Assembly: GCF_013403985.1 (NCBI RefSeq)
Contig: NZ_JABFDF010000001.1
Location: forward strand, 372,001-436,000
DNA from: Winogradskyella ludwigii
Lineage (GTDB): Bacteria; Bacteroidota; Bacteroidia; Flavobacteriales; Flavobacteriaceae
Length of the DNA stretch: 64,000 nt
Direction: 5' to 3'
Shown here piece by piece: positions 27,362-36,000 of this stretch. The notes beneath the pieces were generated by a model. That model saw only the letters and a list, made by a program, of their open reading frames with translations. It searched no databases and was not told the origin of the DNA. The position numbers were made by a program, and so were the translations under genes. The stretch's first letter is position 1. Each line of letters opens with the position of its first letter.

Positions 27362-28639
27362 TTGTCCAACTACAAACCTAGTCTTGCTTACGCAAAAAAA
27401 CAAGACGAATTAGACGAATTATCTAGCTACAGAGCACAATTTCATATTCCTAAAGACAAAGATGGAAATGAGCTTATTTACCTCTGTGGAAATTCACTTG
27501 GCTTGCAACCAAAATCAACAAAAGCTTATATCAATCAAGAGTTAGAAGATTGGGCAAATCTCGGAGTTGAAGGCCATACAGATGCCAAAAATCCGTGGTT
27601 ACCTTATCACGAATTTTTAACAGAAGCTACAGCAAAATTAGTAGGCGCAAAACCCATTGAAGTCGTAACCATGAATTCCTTAACGGCAAATCTTCATTTT
27701 ATGATGGCTTCGTTTTATAAACCAACGAAAGAACGTTATAAAATATTGATTGAGAGTGATGCCTTTCCTTCCGATAAATATGCTGTAGAATCACAATTAC
27801 GTCATCATGGTTACGATGATAAAGAAGGTTTAATCTTATGGAAACCAAGAGAAGGCGAAGAATTACTAAATTATGAAGATTTAGAAACCATTCTCAAAGC
27901 GCATGGCAATGAAATTGCACTTATTATGGTTGGAGGCGTCAATTATTATACTGGTCAGTTTTTCGATTTTAAACGCATTACAGACCTTGGACACCGTTAT
28001 GGTTGTAAAGTTGGGTTTGATTGTGCACATGGTGCAGGAAACGTAGATTTAGATTTACATAATTCTGGAGCTGATTTTGCCGTTTGGTGTACTTATAAAT
28101 ATTTGAATTCTGGCCCAGGAAGTTTATCAGGTTGTTTTGTTCATGAGCGACATGCTTATGATAAAACCTTAAACCGATTTACAGGTTGGTGGAGCCACAA
28201 TAAAGATACACGTTTTAATATGCGACATGAGTTTGATGTGTTACCTGGAGCCGAAGGTTGGCAACTCAGTAATCCACCAATTTTATCCATGGCAGCTATA
28301 AAAGCTTCTTTAGATATGTTTAATGAAGTAGGATTCGATAAAATTCTAAAAAAATCGAAAAAACTAACTGGGTATTTTGAGTTTTTATTGAAAACATTAG
28401 GTGAAGACACCATCCGAATCATCACACCAGAAAATCCCGATGAACGTGGTTGTCAATTATCTATTCAGGTTTTAAATGCAGATAAATCATTACACGATAA
28501 ATTAACCGAAGCTGGAGTTATTAGCGATTGGAGAGAACCAGATGTTATTAGATGTGCACCAATTCCGTTGTACAACTCATTTGAAGATGTGTATTTGATG
28601 GTTGAAAAAATGAAAGCAATATTAAAAAGCCCATCCTAG
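27362..28639 (+). CDS. kynU: Kynureninase
   Basis: 425 aa from TTG 27362; the frame is open to an ATG at 27281, but the extra 27 residues are hydrophobic and unlike the family, and a -7 box lies inside them. PLP enzyme that cleaves 3-hydroxykynurenine (or kynurenine) to 3-hydroxyanthranilate (or anthranilate) and alanine. Landmarks: YLCGNSLGLQP near the N-terminus, FDCAHGAGN (Asp contacting the PLP ring), the Schiff-base lysine K246 in CTYKYLNSGPG, and GWWSHNKDTRF. First gene of the tryptophan-catabolism cluster. Confidence 0.93.
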   Translation: MSNYKPSLAYAKKQDELDELSSYRAQFHIPKDKDGNELIYLCGNSLGLQPKSTKAYINQELEDWANLGVEGHTDAKNPWLPYHEFLTEATAKLVGAKPIEVVTMNSLTANLHFMMASFYKPTKERYKILIESDAFPSDKYAVESQLRHHGYDDKEGLILWKPREGEELLNYEDLETILKAHGNEIALIMVGGVNYYTGQFFDFKRITDLGHRYGCKVGFDCAHGAGNVDLDLHNSGADFAVWCTYKYLNSGPGSLSGCFVHERHAYDKTLNRFTGWWSHNKDTRFNMRHEFDVLPGAEGWQLSNPPILSMAAIKASLDMFNEVGFDKILKKSKKLTGYFEFLLKTLGEDTIRIITPENPDERGCQLSIQVLNADKSLHDKLTEAGVISDWREPDVIRCAPIPLYNSFEDVYLMVEKMKAILKSPS

Positions 28640-28734
28640 TTATTTAGCAAAAAAGGAACTGTAATGGATTTATTAACAAAAATAGAATACTGACTGAATT
28701 AAGAACGGAATAATTAAACTATCAAGTCCTTAAT

Positions 28735-28855
28735 CAATTCGGAGAATTGAACATCAATCTGCAGAAATAGAGAGCGAAAAAGCGGAACTGCGAAGCAAAG
28801 CTTCAAGCATGAAGCTTTGAAAGCGAATGTTCCGAAGGAATTTCCTCAGATTGAT
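28735..28855. repeat. Nested inverted-repeat hairpin upstream of kmo
   Basis: CAATTC-GGA-GAATTG (28735-28749) is followed by a long imperfect hairpin whose outer arms are ATCAATCTG (28753-28761) and CAGATTGAT (28847-28855) and whose inner arms are GCAAAGCTTCA and TGAAGCTTTG around 28795-28821. The palindromic core is GC-richer than its surroundings. It could be an RNA attenuator or stabiliser in the operon, or a MITE/REP-type insertion. No ORF. Confidence 0.6.
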
Positions 28856-28906
28856 TGTGATTTTTGGTTCGTTTGCATCAAGGCAAATGAACAGAAAAAT
28901 AAATAT

Positions 28907-30307
28907 ATGAATAACAAAAAACAAAACATACTAATCATCGGAGCAGGACTCTGCGGAAGTCTACTAGCCTTAAGACTAGGACAAAGAGGCTATAACGTTA
29001 CTGTTTACGAAATGCGACCTGACTTAAGAAAAACAGATATTTCTGCAGGACGGTCTATAAATTTAGCATTTTCAGACAGAGGTAACAAAGCCATGAAACT
29101 TGTTGGTATTCAAGACAAAGTAAAGGAACTTTGCATACCAATGAATGGCAGAATGATTCATGATAAAGACGGCAACACCTTTTTATCAAATTATAGTGGT
29201 CGCGAGCATCAATATATTAATTCAATTTCTAGAGGTGAACTAAACGCATTACTACTAAACGAAGCAGAAAAACACGATAACGTAAAAATTTATTTTAACA
29301 AGAAATGTAACTCTGTAGACTTTGAAAATACTACAGCTACATTTCAAGATTACAACTCTAAAGAAGAATTTATTGAAGATGCGGATTGTATCATAGCAAC
29401 AGACGGAGCAGGTTCTGCACTTAGAAAAAGTTATTATTTAGGCAAGAAATTTCTATTCAGCTTTTCGCAAGATTATTTAAGTCATGGTTATAAAGAATTA
29501 AGCATTCTACCAACAGAAAATGGCGACTATAAAACCTACAAAAACGCATTACACATTTGGCCTAGAAGTAGTTTTATGCTGATTGCCTTACCAAATTTAG
29601 ATGGTAGTTTTACAGTCACACTATTTTTAAGTTATGCTGAAGGCGAATACAATTTTAATAATTTAACGACACCAGAATTAGTTACGGAATTCTTCCAAAA
29701 AGAGTTTCCAGATGCCTTAGCGATTATGCCCAATTTAGTGGATGATTTTTTCGAAAATCCAACAGCTGCATTAGGAACCGTAAAATGTTCACCTTGGCAT
29801 TATAAAGGAAATACACTATTGATGGGAGATTCTGCCCATGCTATTGTACCATTTTATGGTCAAGGTATGAATGCATCTTTTGAAGATGTCGTTGAATTCG
29901 ATAAAGTTTTAGACCAAAATTTAGACAATTGGGAAGCTACTTTTACAGCTTACGAAAAAAACCGAAAGAAAGACACAGATGCCATAGCAGACTTAGCGAT
30001 AGATAATTTCCACGAAATGAAAGGTCATGTGGCAAATCCTATTTTTCAAGAAAAACGAAAAATAGAAATGGCTCTAGAAAAAGAGTTTCCAACGGAATAC
30101 GATTCTAAATATAGTTTAGTAACTTTCAACGAAATGGTAGGCTACAGAGAAGCCATGTTAAGAGGAAGAGCTCAAGATAAAGCGATTTTAAATATGTTAA
30201 CGGATAAAATTATTTCACCCGAAGACGATTTAAAAGATATTCTAAAAAAAGTAAAAACAGAAACTGAAGCTATTTTAGAAGATGATAAAATTGCTGGATT
30301 GCATTAG
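28907..30307 (+). CDS. kmo: Kynurenine 3-monooxygenase
   Basis: 466 aa from ATG 28907; the frame extends to 28817, but those residues come from the hairpin region and precede no conserved feature. FAD-dependent aromatic hydroxylase converting kynurenine to 3-hydroxykynurenine with NADPH. The FAD-binding GAGLCGSLLALRLGQRG, the internal ATDGAGSALR motif and LMGDSAHAIVPFYGQGMNA (FAD pyrophosphate/ribityl region) are intact. The C-terminal helical segment, membrane-anchoring in eukaryotic KMO, is here soluble-looking. Second enzyme of the cluster, 267 nt after kynU with an unusual hairpin between. Confidence 0.95.
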   Translation: MNNKKQNILIIGAGLCGSLLALRLGQRGYNVTVYEMRPDLRKTDISAGRSINLAFSDRGNKAMKLVGIQDKVKELCIPMNGRMIHDKDGNTFLSNYSGREHQYINSISRGELNALLLNEAEKHDNVKIYFNKKCNSVDFENTTATFQDYNSKEEFIEDADCIIATDGAGSALRKSYYLGKKFLFSFSQDYLSHGYKELSILPTENGDYKTYKNALHIWPRSSFMLIALPNLDGSFTVTLFLSYAEGEYNFNNLTTPELVTEFFQKEFPDALAIMPNLVDDFFENPTAALGTVKCSPWHYKGNTLLMGDSAHAIVPFYGQGMNASFEDVVEFDKVLDQNLDNWEATFTAYEKNRKKDTDAIADLAIDNFHEMKGHVANPIFQEKRKIEMALEKEFPTEYDSKYSLVTFNEMVGYREAMLRGRAQDKAILNMLTDKIISPEDDLKDILKKVKTETEAILEDDKIAGLH

Positions 30308-30313
30308 CAATTT

Positions 30314-30393
30314 TGTCATTCCGCACCTGATGCGGAATCCATTATAAATTGGAGTTGAATTAAATAAAGATTCCTGCCTACGCAGGAATGACA
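30314..30393. repeat. REP-like double hairpin (copy 1)
   Basis: 80-bp element with inverted ends TGTCATTCC and GGAATGACA. The left hairpin is ATTCCGCA/TGCGGAAT, the right ATTCCTGC/GCAGGAAT. It fills the kmo-ridA gap almost completely; a second copy lies at 34141. Resembles BIME-type REP pairs. Confidence 0.75.
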
Positions 30394-30398
30394 ATAAC

Positions 30399-30833
30399 AT
30401 GAGTAACACAGATAATAAGATTCCTGCTTCTTCAGGAACAGGAGTAACACCAAGAGGAGCGTATCCACACGTAAAACAAGTCGGAGACTTCATATTCGTT
30501 TCGGGTACAAGTTCTAGACGTGCAGACAACACCATTGCAGGCGTTGACCTAATCGACGACATGGGAACAAAACGTTTAAACGCATACACCCAAACCCAAG
30601 AAGTCTTAAAGAACATAGAAAAAAACTTAGCAAAAGTTGGAGCTAGCTTAACAGATGTGGTAGATGTGACCTCTTTTTTAGTCAACATGAATGACTTTGC
30701 AGACTACAATAAAGCCTATGGAGAATTCTTTGAAAAAGAATCAGGACCAACCAGAACAACAGTTGCAGTGCATCAGTTACCTCATCCTGATTTGGTGGTG
30801 GAGATTAAGGTTATGGCTTATAAAAAACTTTAA
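30399..30833 (+). CDS. RidA-family protein, probable 2-aminomuconate deaminase
   Basis: 144 aa RidA/YjgF fold with the family ends [22 protein letters not shown] and the C-terminal [25 protein letters not shown]. The conserved Arg of the catalytic pocket (TRTTV) is present. Canonical RidA hydrolyses reactive imines, but in 3-hydroxyanthranilate/2-nitrobenzoate pathways a RidA homologue acts as 2-aminomuconate deaminase. The position between kmo and the semialdehyde dehydrogenase supports that role; it is an inference from context. The next gene starts at the base after its stop. Confidence 0.85.
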   Translation: MSNTDNKIPASSGTGVTPRGAYPHVKQVGDFIFVSGTSSRRADNTIAGVDLIDDMGTKRLNAYTQTQEVLKNIEKNLAKVGASLTDVVDVTSFLVNMNDFADYNKAYGEFFEKESGPTRTTVAVHQLPHPDLVVEIKVMAYKKL

Positions 30834-31472
30834 ATGCAGCCATTTGTAATTATCATATCGTTATTCACTGCGCTTTTTTCTCATGCGGATGCAGGAAACA
30901 TTTATCGTTTAAATCTAGAATTAGAATCGAAAAGTGGTGAGAGACTAAATGGTTATTACTATCACTATTCTTATGACAAATACGATGAAAATACGGATTA
31001 TGGTAAAAGGTTAGAAAACCTACTAAACAAAAATAGTATCACAATTTACACTCTTATTCAAACAAAGAATCTCGGTGAGTTACAACTAGATTTCACTTCA
31101 AACAATTATAAAATAGAAATAGATTTAAATAATTTTAAAAAAATAAGAATTATTAATTATTCGGAGCCTGAAGTATACCATCCACTTGTTGAACTTTCTC
31201 CTAAGGAATTCTTATTAATTGGAAGTAAAAATCCGGAAATAGAATTTATATATAACCAAAAAATAGCTGAAAATTGTAATTATATTTTGTTATGTTGGAA
31301 CTCAAAAACTGATTTATCTAAACACAAAAAAGAGATTTCACATGAATTAAGTTTATTTAGCAAAAACCTTTCTTCAACCCAAAATCGAATGCATAAGTAT
31401 TTATCACTCAAAAAAGAAGAACTACTTAACAGATATTCAATATTAATGATAAATCATTGTAGCGCGTTATAA
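30834..31472 (+). CDS. Exported protein of unknown function inside the kynurenine cluster
   Basis: 212 aa with a putative signal peptide (residues 1-20, MQPFVIIISLFTALFSHADA) and a mature part rich in Tyr, Lys and Asn with no motif I recognise. The C-terminal third is charged and helical. It begins at the base after the ridA stop and ends 1 nt before the aldehyde dehydrogenase start, so it is translationally embedded in the operon, although its AT-rich codons look different from the enzymes around it. No pathway role is evident; it may be a lineage-specific insertion. Confidence 0.65.
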   Translation: MQPFVIIISLFTALFSHADAGNIYRLNLELESKSGERLNGYYYHYSYDKYDENTDYGKRLENLLNKNSITIYTLIQTKNLGELQLDFTSNNYKIEIDLNNFKKIRIINYSEPEVYHPLVELSPKEFLLIGSKNPEIEFIYNQKIAENCNYILLCWNSKTDLSKHKKEISHELSLFSKNLSSTQNRMHKYLSLKKEELLNRYSILMINHCSAL

Positions 31473-31473
31473 A

Positions 31474-32916
31474 ATGGAAAATATCAAAAACTACATAAAC
31501 GGAGAATTTTTGCTTCCTCTTGCTAATGGGTGGATCAACAACTACAATCCATCTAATGGCGAGGTTTATGGAGAAATCCCAAACTCATCAAAAGAAGATG
31601 TCGAAAGCGCATACATTGCTGCAAAAACTGCATTTCCAACATGGAGCAAAACGACGCTAGAAGAACGCAGCAGAATTTTAATTAAAATTTCAGAATTACT
31701 AGAAGCTAACTTAGACCGTTTTGCAGAAACCGAAAGTAAAGACAATGGCAAACCTATTTCGTTAGCAAAAGCCGTTGATATCCCGAGAGCAGCAAGTAAT
31801 TTTCGATTCTTTGGAAATGCGATAACACAATTCGCGAGTGAAAGTCATGAATCCGTTGGTCAAAATGCCATTAATTACACCTTACGTCAACCCATTGGAG
31901 TTGTAGGTTGTATTTCGCCTTGGAACCTTCCACTCTATTTATTTACATGGAAAATTGCACCAGCTTTAGCGGCAGGAAATTGCGTAGTTGCCAAACCAAG
32001 TGAAGTCACACCAATGACAGCTTATTTACTTGGCGAAATTTGTAACGAAGCAGGATTACCTAAAGGTGTTTTAAATATTGTTCACGGATTAGGCACTTCC
32101 ACTGGACAAGCCATTATTGAGCATCCAGACATTAAAGCCATAAGTTTTACAGGAGGCACAGCAACAGGAGCACATATTGCGAGAGTCGCTGCACCACTAT
32201 TCAAAAAACTATCCTTAGAATTAGGTGGAAAAAACCCAAATATCATTTTTGCTGATTGTGATTATGAAGATATGCTAAACACAACGGTTCGTTCGTCTTT
32301 TGCTAATCAAGGGCAGATTTGCTTGTGTGGCAGTCGCATTTTTGTGGATGCTTCTATCTATGAAAAATTCAAAAAAGACTTTGTTGAAAAAGTAAAAGCT
32401 TTAAAAGTTGGACATCCATCTGAAGCAGACACCAATATTGGAGCCTTAGTTTCTAAATCGCATTTAGAAAAGGTAAAAGATTACATTGAAATCGCTAAAG
32501 ACGAAAACGGAACTATTTTATGTGGCGGAAACGAAGTCACAGTAAATGGATATGAAAACGGTTATTATTTAGAACCAACGGTTATTGAAGTTCCAAATGA
32601 CGACTGCAGAGTAAACCAAGAAGAAGTTTTTGGACCTGTCGTTACTATAATGCCATTCAATTCAGAAAACGAGGTTTTAGAAATGGCCAATAAAGTGAAA
32701 TATGGTTTATCTGCTACACTCTGGACAAACGATTTAAAACGCACCATGAAACTAAGCAACCAATTACAAGCAGGAATTGTTTGGGTAAATACGTGGATGA
32801 TGCGCGATTTAAGAACACCCTTTGGAGGTGTAAAAGCATCTGGAGTTGGACGTGAAGGTGGATTTGAAGCCTTGCGTTTTTTCACGGAAGCCAAGAATGT
32901 TTGTATAAAATATTAA
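31474..32916 (+). CDS. Aldehyde dehydrogenase, probable 2-aminomuconic 6-semialdehyde dehydrogenase
   Basis: 480 aa NAD-dependent aldehyde dehydrogenase. The catalytic Cys is C283 in GQICLCGS and the general-base Glu E249 in LELGGKNPN; the NAD-binding FTGGTATGAHIA and the end motif GRYLEPT-like YYLEPTVIE are seen. Position next to the RidA deaminase and ACMS decarboxylase, plus overall similarity to the AMSDH/hydroxymuconic-semialdehyde class (for example WVNTWMMRDLRTPFGGVKASGVGREGG), supports oxidation of 2-aminomuconate semialdehyde. Specificity is inferred from context and motif. Confidence 0.9.
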   Translation: MENIKNYINGEFLLPLANGWINNYNPSNGEVYGEIPNSSKEDVESAYIAAKTAFPTWSKTTLEERSRILIKISELLEANLDRFAETESKDNGKPISLAKAVDIPRAASNFRFFGNAITQFASESHESVGQNAINYTLRQPIGVVGCISPWNLPLYLFTWKIAPALAAGNCVVAKPSEVTPMTAYLLGEICNEAGLPKGVLNIVHGLGTSTGQAIIEHPDIKAISFTGGTATGAHIARVAAPLFKKLSLELGGKNPNIIFADCDYEDMLNTTVRSSFANQGQICLCGSRIFVDASIYEKFKKDFVEKVKALKVGHPSEADTNIGALVSKSHLEKVKDYIEIAKDENGTILCGGNEVTVNGYENGYYLEPTVIEVPNDDCRVNQEEVFGPVVTIMPFNSENEVLEMANKVKYGLSATLWTNDLKRTMKLSNQLQAGIVWVNTWMMRDLRTPFGGVKASGVGREGGFEALRFFTEAKNVCIKY

Positions 32917-32935
32917 CCGTATCCAAAAAGCAACC

Positions 32936-33367
32936 TTGAACAGAAGAGAATTTTTATTACTTGTATGGACAAAATTTTTAAGACCAATCTTATTTATTTT
33001 TATCATAATCTTTTGTATCAATTTTCTAATTGATGTTTTCAAAGAAGGTAATTTCGATAATTTTATAAATATTGGAAAACTCATTATCCTAATACTATTA
33101 ATTTACATTTCGATATACTTTTTAAACATATTTATTGAATTAATTAGGGATAAAATATATTCAATACTACCAGATTCTATTAAACAGATACTACAAATTT
33201 TCAGTAAAATCATAAGTTATATACTTCCTTTTATTTTGGGCGCATTAATTTATCATTTCTGGTTTGAAAACAAACCTAAAGCGATAGTATTAGTACTCAT
33301 AATTCTAAATAGTAAAATAAGTAATTATAATAAATCCGAAAAAGAAAATGAATTTCAACCTCAATAA
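32936..33367 (+). CDS. Small membrane protein of unknown function inside the kynurenine cluster
   Basis: 143 aa with three to four hydrophobic segments (about residues 12-34, 45-66, 85-106 and 110-125). Start TTG at 32936 is 19 nt after the aldehyde dehydrogenase stop; the C-terminus overlaps the SDR gene by 20 nt. Very AT-rich with an Ile/Phe-heavy composition. I recognise no family. It might be transport-related, or simply a lineage-specific gene; an overpredicted ORF cannot be excluded, though its placement between two operon genes favours it being real. Confidence 0.5.
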   Translation: MNRREFLLLVWTKFLRPILFIFIIIFCINFLIDVFKEGNFDNFINIGKLIILILLIYISIYFLNIFIELIRDKIYSILPDSIKQILQIFSKIISYILPFILGALIYHFWFENKPKAIVLVLIILNSKISNYNKSEKENEFQPQ

Positions 33368-34130
33368 CAAATACGCATTAGTTTGTGGTAGCACAGCAGG
33401 CATAGGAAAAGCAACAGCACTAGCTTTTGCAGCAGAAGGAGTACAAGTAACCCTAATTGCTAGAAATGAAGACAAGTTAAAAGCAACACTTTCAGAATTA
33501 CCTCAACAAAGAGCACACGATTATATTGTGGCTGATTTTTCAAATCCTGATGATTTAAAAGCAAAGGTTTCAGATTATATTTCTAAAAATCACGGGTTTC
33601 ATATTTTGGTAAATAATACAGGTGGCCCAAAAGGTGGTCCAGTTTTTTCCGCTGAAGTAGACGAATTTGAATCGGCTTTCACCCAACATTTAAAATGTAA
33701 TCATGTATTGGTTCAAACGGTTGTTCCGTTTATGAAAGATGAAAATTACGGACGAATTATTAATGTAATTTCAACGTCTGTAAAACAGCCTTTAGATGGA
33801 CTTGGAGTTAGCAATACCATTAGAGGTGCAGTTGCTAATTGGAGTAAAACTTTAGCTAATGAATTGGGTCAATTTGGCATTACAGTAAACAATGTTTTAC
33901 CAGGAGCGACAGGAACTGAGCGATTAACTCAAATTATAAAAAACAAATCGGCGAAATCTGGAAGCACAGAAGAAGAAGCAGCTAATGCCATGAAAAATGC
34001 TGTTCCTGCAAAACGTTTTGCAAAACCAGAAGAATTAGCTGATGCAATAACGTTTTTAGCAAGTGAACGTGCTGCTTATATTAACGGAATTAATCTTCCT
34101 GTTGATGGCGGACGAACAAAATCTTTGTAA
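33348..34130 (+). CDS. Atypical SDR-family protein (catalytic Tyr/Lys missing)
   Basis: 260 aa short-chain dehydrogenase/reductase fold with the NAD(P) motif CGSTAGIGKATA, NNTGGPKGGP (NNAG-like) and a VNNVLPGATGTERL C-terminal block. At the active site, where classical SDRs have Y-x3-K, the sequence is S155-N-T-I-R159, so both catalytic residues are replaced. This matches the SDR-like subgroup with a degenerate tetrad. Genes of this type occur in kynurenine clusters of Bacteroidota, but their reaction is unknown. Overlaps the preceding membrane-protein gene by 20 nt. A possible role in 4-oxalocrotonate/oxoadipate steps is speculation. Confidence 0.85.
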   Translation: MNFNLNNKYALVCGSTAGIGKATALAFAAEGVQVTLIARNEDKLKATLSELPQQRAHDYIVADFSNPDDLKAKVSDYISKNHGFHILVNNTGGPKGGPVFSAEVDEFESAFTQHLKCNHVLVQTVVPFMKDENYGRIINVISTSVKQPLDGLGVSNTIRGAVANWSKTLANELGQFGITVNNVLPGATGTERLTQIIKNKSAKSGSTEEEAANAMKNAVPAKRFAKPEELADAITFLASERAAYINGINLPVDGGRTKSL

Positions 34131-34140
34131 CTTTATAACT

Positions 34141-34214
34141 TGTCATTCCTGCGAACGTAGGAATCCAAAATAAAAACAATTATAATATAGATTCCTGCCT
34201 TCGCAGGAATGACA
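34141..34214. repeat. REP-like double hairpin (copy 2)
   Basis: 74-bp element with the same layout and ends as copy 1 at 30314: TGTCATTCCTGCG at the left, CGCAGGAATGACA at the right, each arm itself a hairpin. It lies between the SDR gene and the dioxygenase gene. Together the two copies bracket the ridA-to-SDR segment. Confidence 0.75.
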
Positions 34215-34230
34215 AAAAAATAACATAACC

Positions 34231-34764
34231 ATGAGCAAGATATATCCTCCAATTAATTTTAAAGCATGGATAGACGAAAACCGTCATTTATTAAAACCAC
34301 CTGTTGGCAATAAAGTGGTTTGGAAAGATGGAGATTATATAGTCATGGTTGTTGGTGGACCAAATAGCAGAAAAGATTACCATTATAACGAAACACCAGA
34401 ATTCTTTCATCAAATAGAAGGAGACATGGTGCTTAAAATCATTGACGAAGGGACGCCCAAAGATATTCATATCAAAGAAGGTGAAATTTTTCTTCTACCT
34501 CCAAAAGTGCCACATTCTCCTCAACGTGGAGCAAACACTGTAGGTTTAGTTATTGAATATCCTAGAGAAAAAGATGTAAAAGATGCCTTACTTTGGTTTT
34601 GCGAAAGTTGTACAACAAAATTGTATGAAGAAGATTTTACGCTAGATAATATTGAAACTGATATGCCAAAAATATTTGATGAATATTATGGAAATCAAGA
34701 CAAACGAACCTGTCCAAATTGTGGAGAAATTATGCAACCACCACAAAAAGTTAAAATAGAATAA
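34231..34764 (+). CDS. 3-Hydroxyanthranilate 3,4-dioxygenase
   Basis: 177 aa cupin dioxygenase that opens 3-hydroxyanthranilate to 2-amino-3-carboxymuconate semialdehyde (ACMS). The catalytic Fe ligands H51, E57 and H95, and the substrate arginines R47 and R99, fall at exactly the positions known from the well-studied bacterial enzyme of Cupriavidus/Ralstonia. The C-terminal rubredoxin-like second iron site is complete (CESC at 124-127 and CPNC at about 161-164), the bacterial arrangement absent from the animal enzyme. Also called NbaC or HaaO. Starts 17 nt after the REP-like element. Confidence 0.97.
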   Translation: MSKIYPPINFKAWIDENRHLLKPPVGNKVVWKDGDYIVMVVGGPNSRKDYHYNETPEFFHQIEGDMVLKIIDEGTPKDIHIKEGEIFLLPPKVPHSPQRGANTVGLVIEYPREKDVKDALLWFCESCTTKLYEEDFTLDNIETDMPKIFDEYYGNQDKRTCPNCGEIMQPPQKVKIE

Positions 34765-34865
34765 GCTTATAGAAAAAGGTTCATTTTAGCTATTAAAAAG
34801 AACATCCTATTTTCAAAATAAGATAATTAACACTATAATAATCCCTCATTTCTCGGCAACTAAAC

Positions 34866-35951
34866 ATGGAAAAACGCAAACTTAGAATAAACGGCCATTC
34901 ACACCTTTTACCATATCCGGAAGAAATCCCTCCATTTATGCAAGAAAAAGGCATTTTTTGGGTGGATAAAGATCGGAAATTTATGCTTCAAAAAGATTGG
35001 AATCGTCCAATCACAGATTCTAGTTTTTTCTTAGATGAAAAGTTAGAATGGATGGAGCGAAATAAGTTAGACCATGCTGTGGTTTTAAATTTATCTCAGC
35101 TTTACGGAAACGGTTTAAGAGTTGAAGAAATGAAGCAAGCATTGCGATTTCAAAATGATTTCAATGCTAAAGTACAGCATAATCATCCGAGTAAATTTAC
35201 TTGTGGCTTTGTTGTTCATCCTGGTTTTGTAAGAAGTGCATGTTGGGAAATTGAACGTTGTGTAGAAGTTCTAGGGATGCAACTCTTATGTTTGCCAACG
35301 CATTATATGGATTCTATAGGCACTTGGCGCTGTATTTTTGATGAAGAAAACGAACCCATTTTTGAAATGGCTAATAAATATAATTTGGCTGTTGAAATTC
35401 ATCCTTATGACGGTGAAAAATTTATAAAACTTGAAAATATATCTTGGCGTTTTCATTTGATATGGATGTTAGCACAATGTGGAGACGCTTATCACTTTTT
35501 AACGCTGAATGGCTACCAAGATAAATATCCTAACATGAGGACTTGTTTTGCTCATGGCGGACAATTAGCTCAAATTAATTTAGGACGACGTATTCAAGGT
35601 TTTGATGGACGACCAGATTTATTTGAAGGCAAAAGTCACCCAAGAAAAGCCGTTGGCCACAAAAATATTTTCTTTGATACTTTAGTGCACGATACTGGTG
35701 GTTTAGAATTACTGATTAGAAATCAAGGTGCTAAACAAGTTATTATGGGATTAGATGACCCTTATCCGTTAGGTGAAATGGAAAGCGAAAAACAATCGTC
35801 TTATCCAGGTAAGATTATAGATTTAGCTATCGATAGAAAGATTATAACAGAAACAGAAGGAGATGCTATTTGGGAAGATAATGTAATTCAATGGTTATGC
35901 GGAGATGACGAAGCGGCTAAACAGAAGTTAATTTCTCGAATTTTATCTTAA
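34866..35951 (+). CDS. 2-Amino-3-carboxymuconate-6-semialdehyde decarboxylase (amidohydrolase family)
   Basis: 361 aa, slightly longer than the 332-336 aa of characterised ACMSD. The zinc-site residues are present: HSH near the N-terminus (GHSHLLPYPEE), EIHP in the middle, CFAHGG, and the late Asp in GLDDPYP. It decarboxylates ACMS to 2-aminomuconate semialdehyde, directing the ring-opened product into catabolism rather than quinolinate and NAD. The pair of dioxygenase and decarboxylase genes supports this specific reaction over a generic amidohydrolase call. Confidence 0.93.
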   Translation: MEKRKLRINGHSHLLPYPEEIPPFMQEKGIFWVDKDRKFMLQKDWNRPITDSSFFLDEKLEWMERNKLDHAVVLNLSQLYGNGLRVEEMKQALRFQNDFNAKVQHNHPSKFTCGFVVHPGFVRSACWEIERCVEVLGMQLLCLPTHYMDSIGTWRCIFDEENEPIFEMANKYNLAVEIHPYDGEKFIKLENISWRFHLIWMLAQCGDAYHFLTLNGYQDKYPNMRTCFAHGGQLAQINLGRRIQGFDGRPDLFEGKSHPRKAVGHKNIFFDTLVHDTGGLELLIRNQGAKQVIMGLDDPYPLGEMESEKQSSYPGKIIDLAIDRKIITETEGDAIWEDNVIQWLCGDDEAAKQKLISRILS

Positions 35952-36000
35952 TCTTTTCATTTATTAATAACTTTTATTTTTCTACAAAATATTTATACTC

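Noticed and set aside
28817..28906. N-terminal extension of kmo from 28817
   Set aside because: It translates the hairpin region; the conserved FAD motif begins just after ATG 28907.
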